The notes below the pieces were generated by a model that was not told the origin of the DNA, did not search any database, and saw nothing but the letters and a program-made list of their open reading frames with translations. A DNA stretch of 5,513 nucleotides, from the NCBI GenBank assembly GCA_002408385.1, contig DHSB01000255.1, positions 1,623-7,135 of the forward strand, in the 5' to 3' direction. Every line of letters begins with the position of its first letter. Within the stretch, counting starts at the first letter, position 1. Shown piece after piece: positions 5,361 through 5,513 of this stretch. Source of the stretch: Myxococcales bacterium UBA5297 (GTDB lineage: Bacteria > Myxococcota > Myxococcia > Myxococcales > UBA5297). The position numbers were made by a program, and so were the translations under genes.

Positions 5361-5513
5361 GGAGGTGGCGAAGAGCGCTTCGAGCGATAACCGGGCAGCC
5401 CGAGCTCGTTACCGATCCCTTGGCCGGCTGTGACCTTTAGTTTGGAGAGCAGGCCGAGGCCGTGCTGTCGAAGGCGAGCCCATTGCCCCCGCCTCCCGCG
5501 TTCCTCGGGAGGC
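5361..5513. other. intergenic tail with small inverted repeats, no gene seen
   Basis: All plus frames are interrupted by stops or have poor codon character. Short dyads occur at 5369-5382 (CGAAG, four bases, CTTCG), 5392-5402 (CGGG, CAG, CCCG) and at the palindrome CGAGCTCG (5401-5408). A less GC-rich patch (5430-5446) has no promoter with acceptable spacing. A start of a further gene at GTG 5462 cannot be excluded. Confidence 0.5.
5491..5513. terminator. strong stem-loop at the window end, possible operon terminator
   Basis: GCCTCCCG (5491-5498), a 7-base loop, and CGGGAGGC (5506-5513) form a perfect 8-bp stem 130 bases after the lipoprotein stop codon. The window ends on the last stem base, so a downstream T-tract cannot be judged for the plus strand. 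On the minus strand the bases after the stem are GGGGGCAATG, with no T-tract. Confidence 0.4.

Noticed and set aside
5409..5464. Promoter and GTG start of a further gene at 5462
   Set aside because: The TTACCG and TTTAGT elements are 21 bases apart, too far for a sigma70 promoter, and the 17 codons visible are Pro/Ala-rich without support.

Overview
The window is very GC-rich, and real reading frames are recognisable by G/C in nearly every third codon position. The gene content points to a Myxococcota-type (deltaproteobacterial) chromosome: a soluble TPR histidine kinase, a PP2C phosphatase fused to a cyclic-nucleotide-binding domain, an AgmX/PglI-type C-terminal domain, and a lipoprotein with PD40-like repeats. 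The lineage is inferred from gene style only. No RNA gene, CRISPR array, insertion sequence or phage gene was seen.

Layout. Positions 1-304 hold no confident complete gene. The first ~80 bases look like the 3' end of a plus-strand gene. A 33-bp segment (84-116) that nearly duplicates part of the neighbouring kinase gene follows, and then a stretch with weak coding character and two strong hairpins. A cytoplasmic histidine kinase gene is on the minus strand (305-1450). A 238-bp divergent intergenic region (1451-1688) separates it from a plus-strand cluster. That region carries several inverted repeats, a good sigma70-like promoter (TTGACC, 17-bp spacer, TAGCAT) and a perfect consensus DnaA box (TTATCCACA) between the predicted transcription start and the ribosome-binding site.

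The plus-strand cluster has three genes separated by 7 and 8 bases and is almost certainly one operon. The first encodes a PP2C-family Ser/Thr phosphatase with a C-terminal cyclic-nucleotide-binding domain (1689-2957). The second encodes a small exported protein ending in an AgmX/PglI-like domain (2965-3783). The third encodes a lipoprotein with about ten beta-propeller-like repeats (3792-5360). The last 153 bases are non-coding as far as can be seen and end in a perfect 8-bp stem-loop.

How the genes may work together (inference): the phosphatase would reverse Hanks-type kinase phosphorylation in the cytoplasm, probably gated by a cyclic nucleotide. The two exported products would act in the periplasm or outer membrane. 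The divergent histidine kinase has no response regulator in the window, so it may belong to the same circuit or simply be a neighbour. The three-gene operon is the best candidate here for an undescribed signalling or envelope module.
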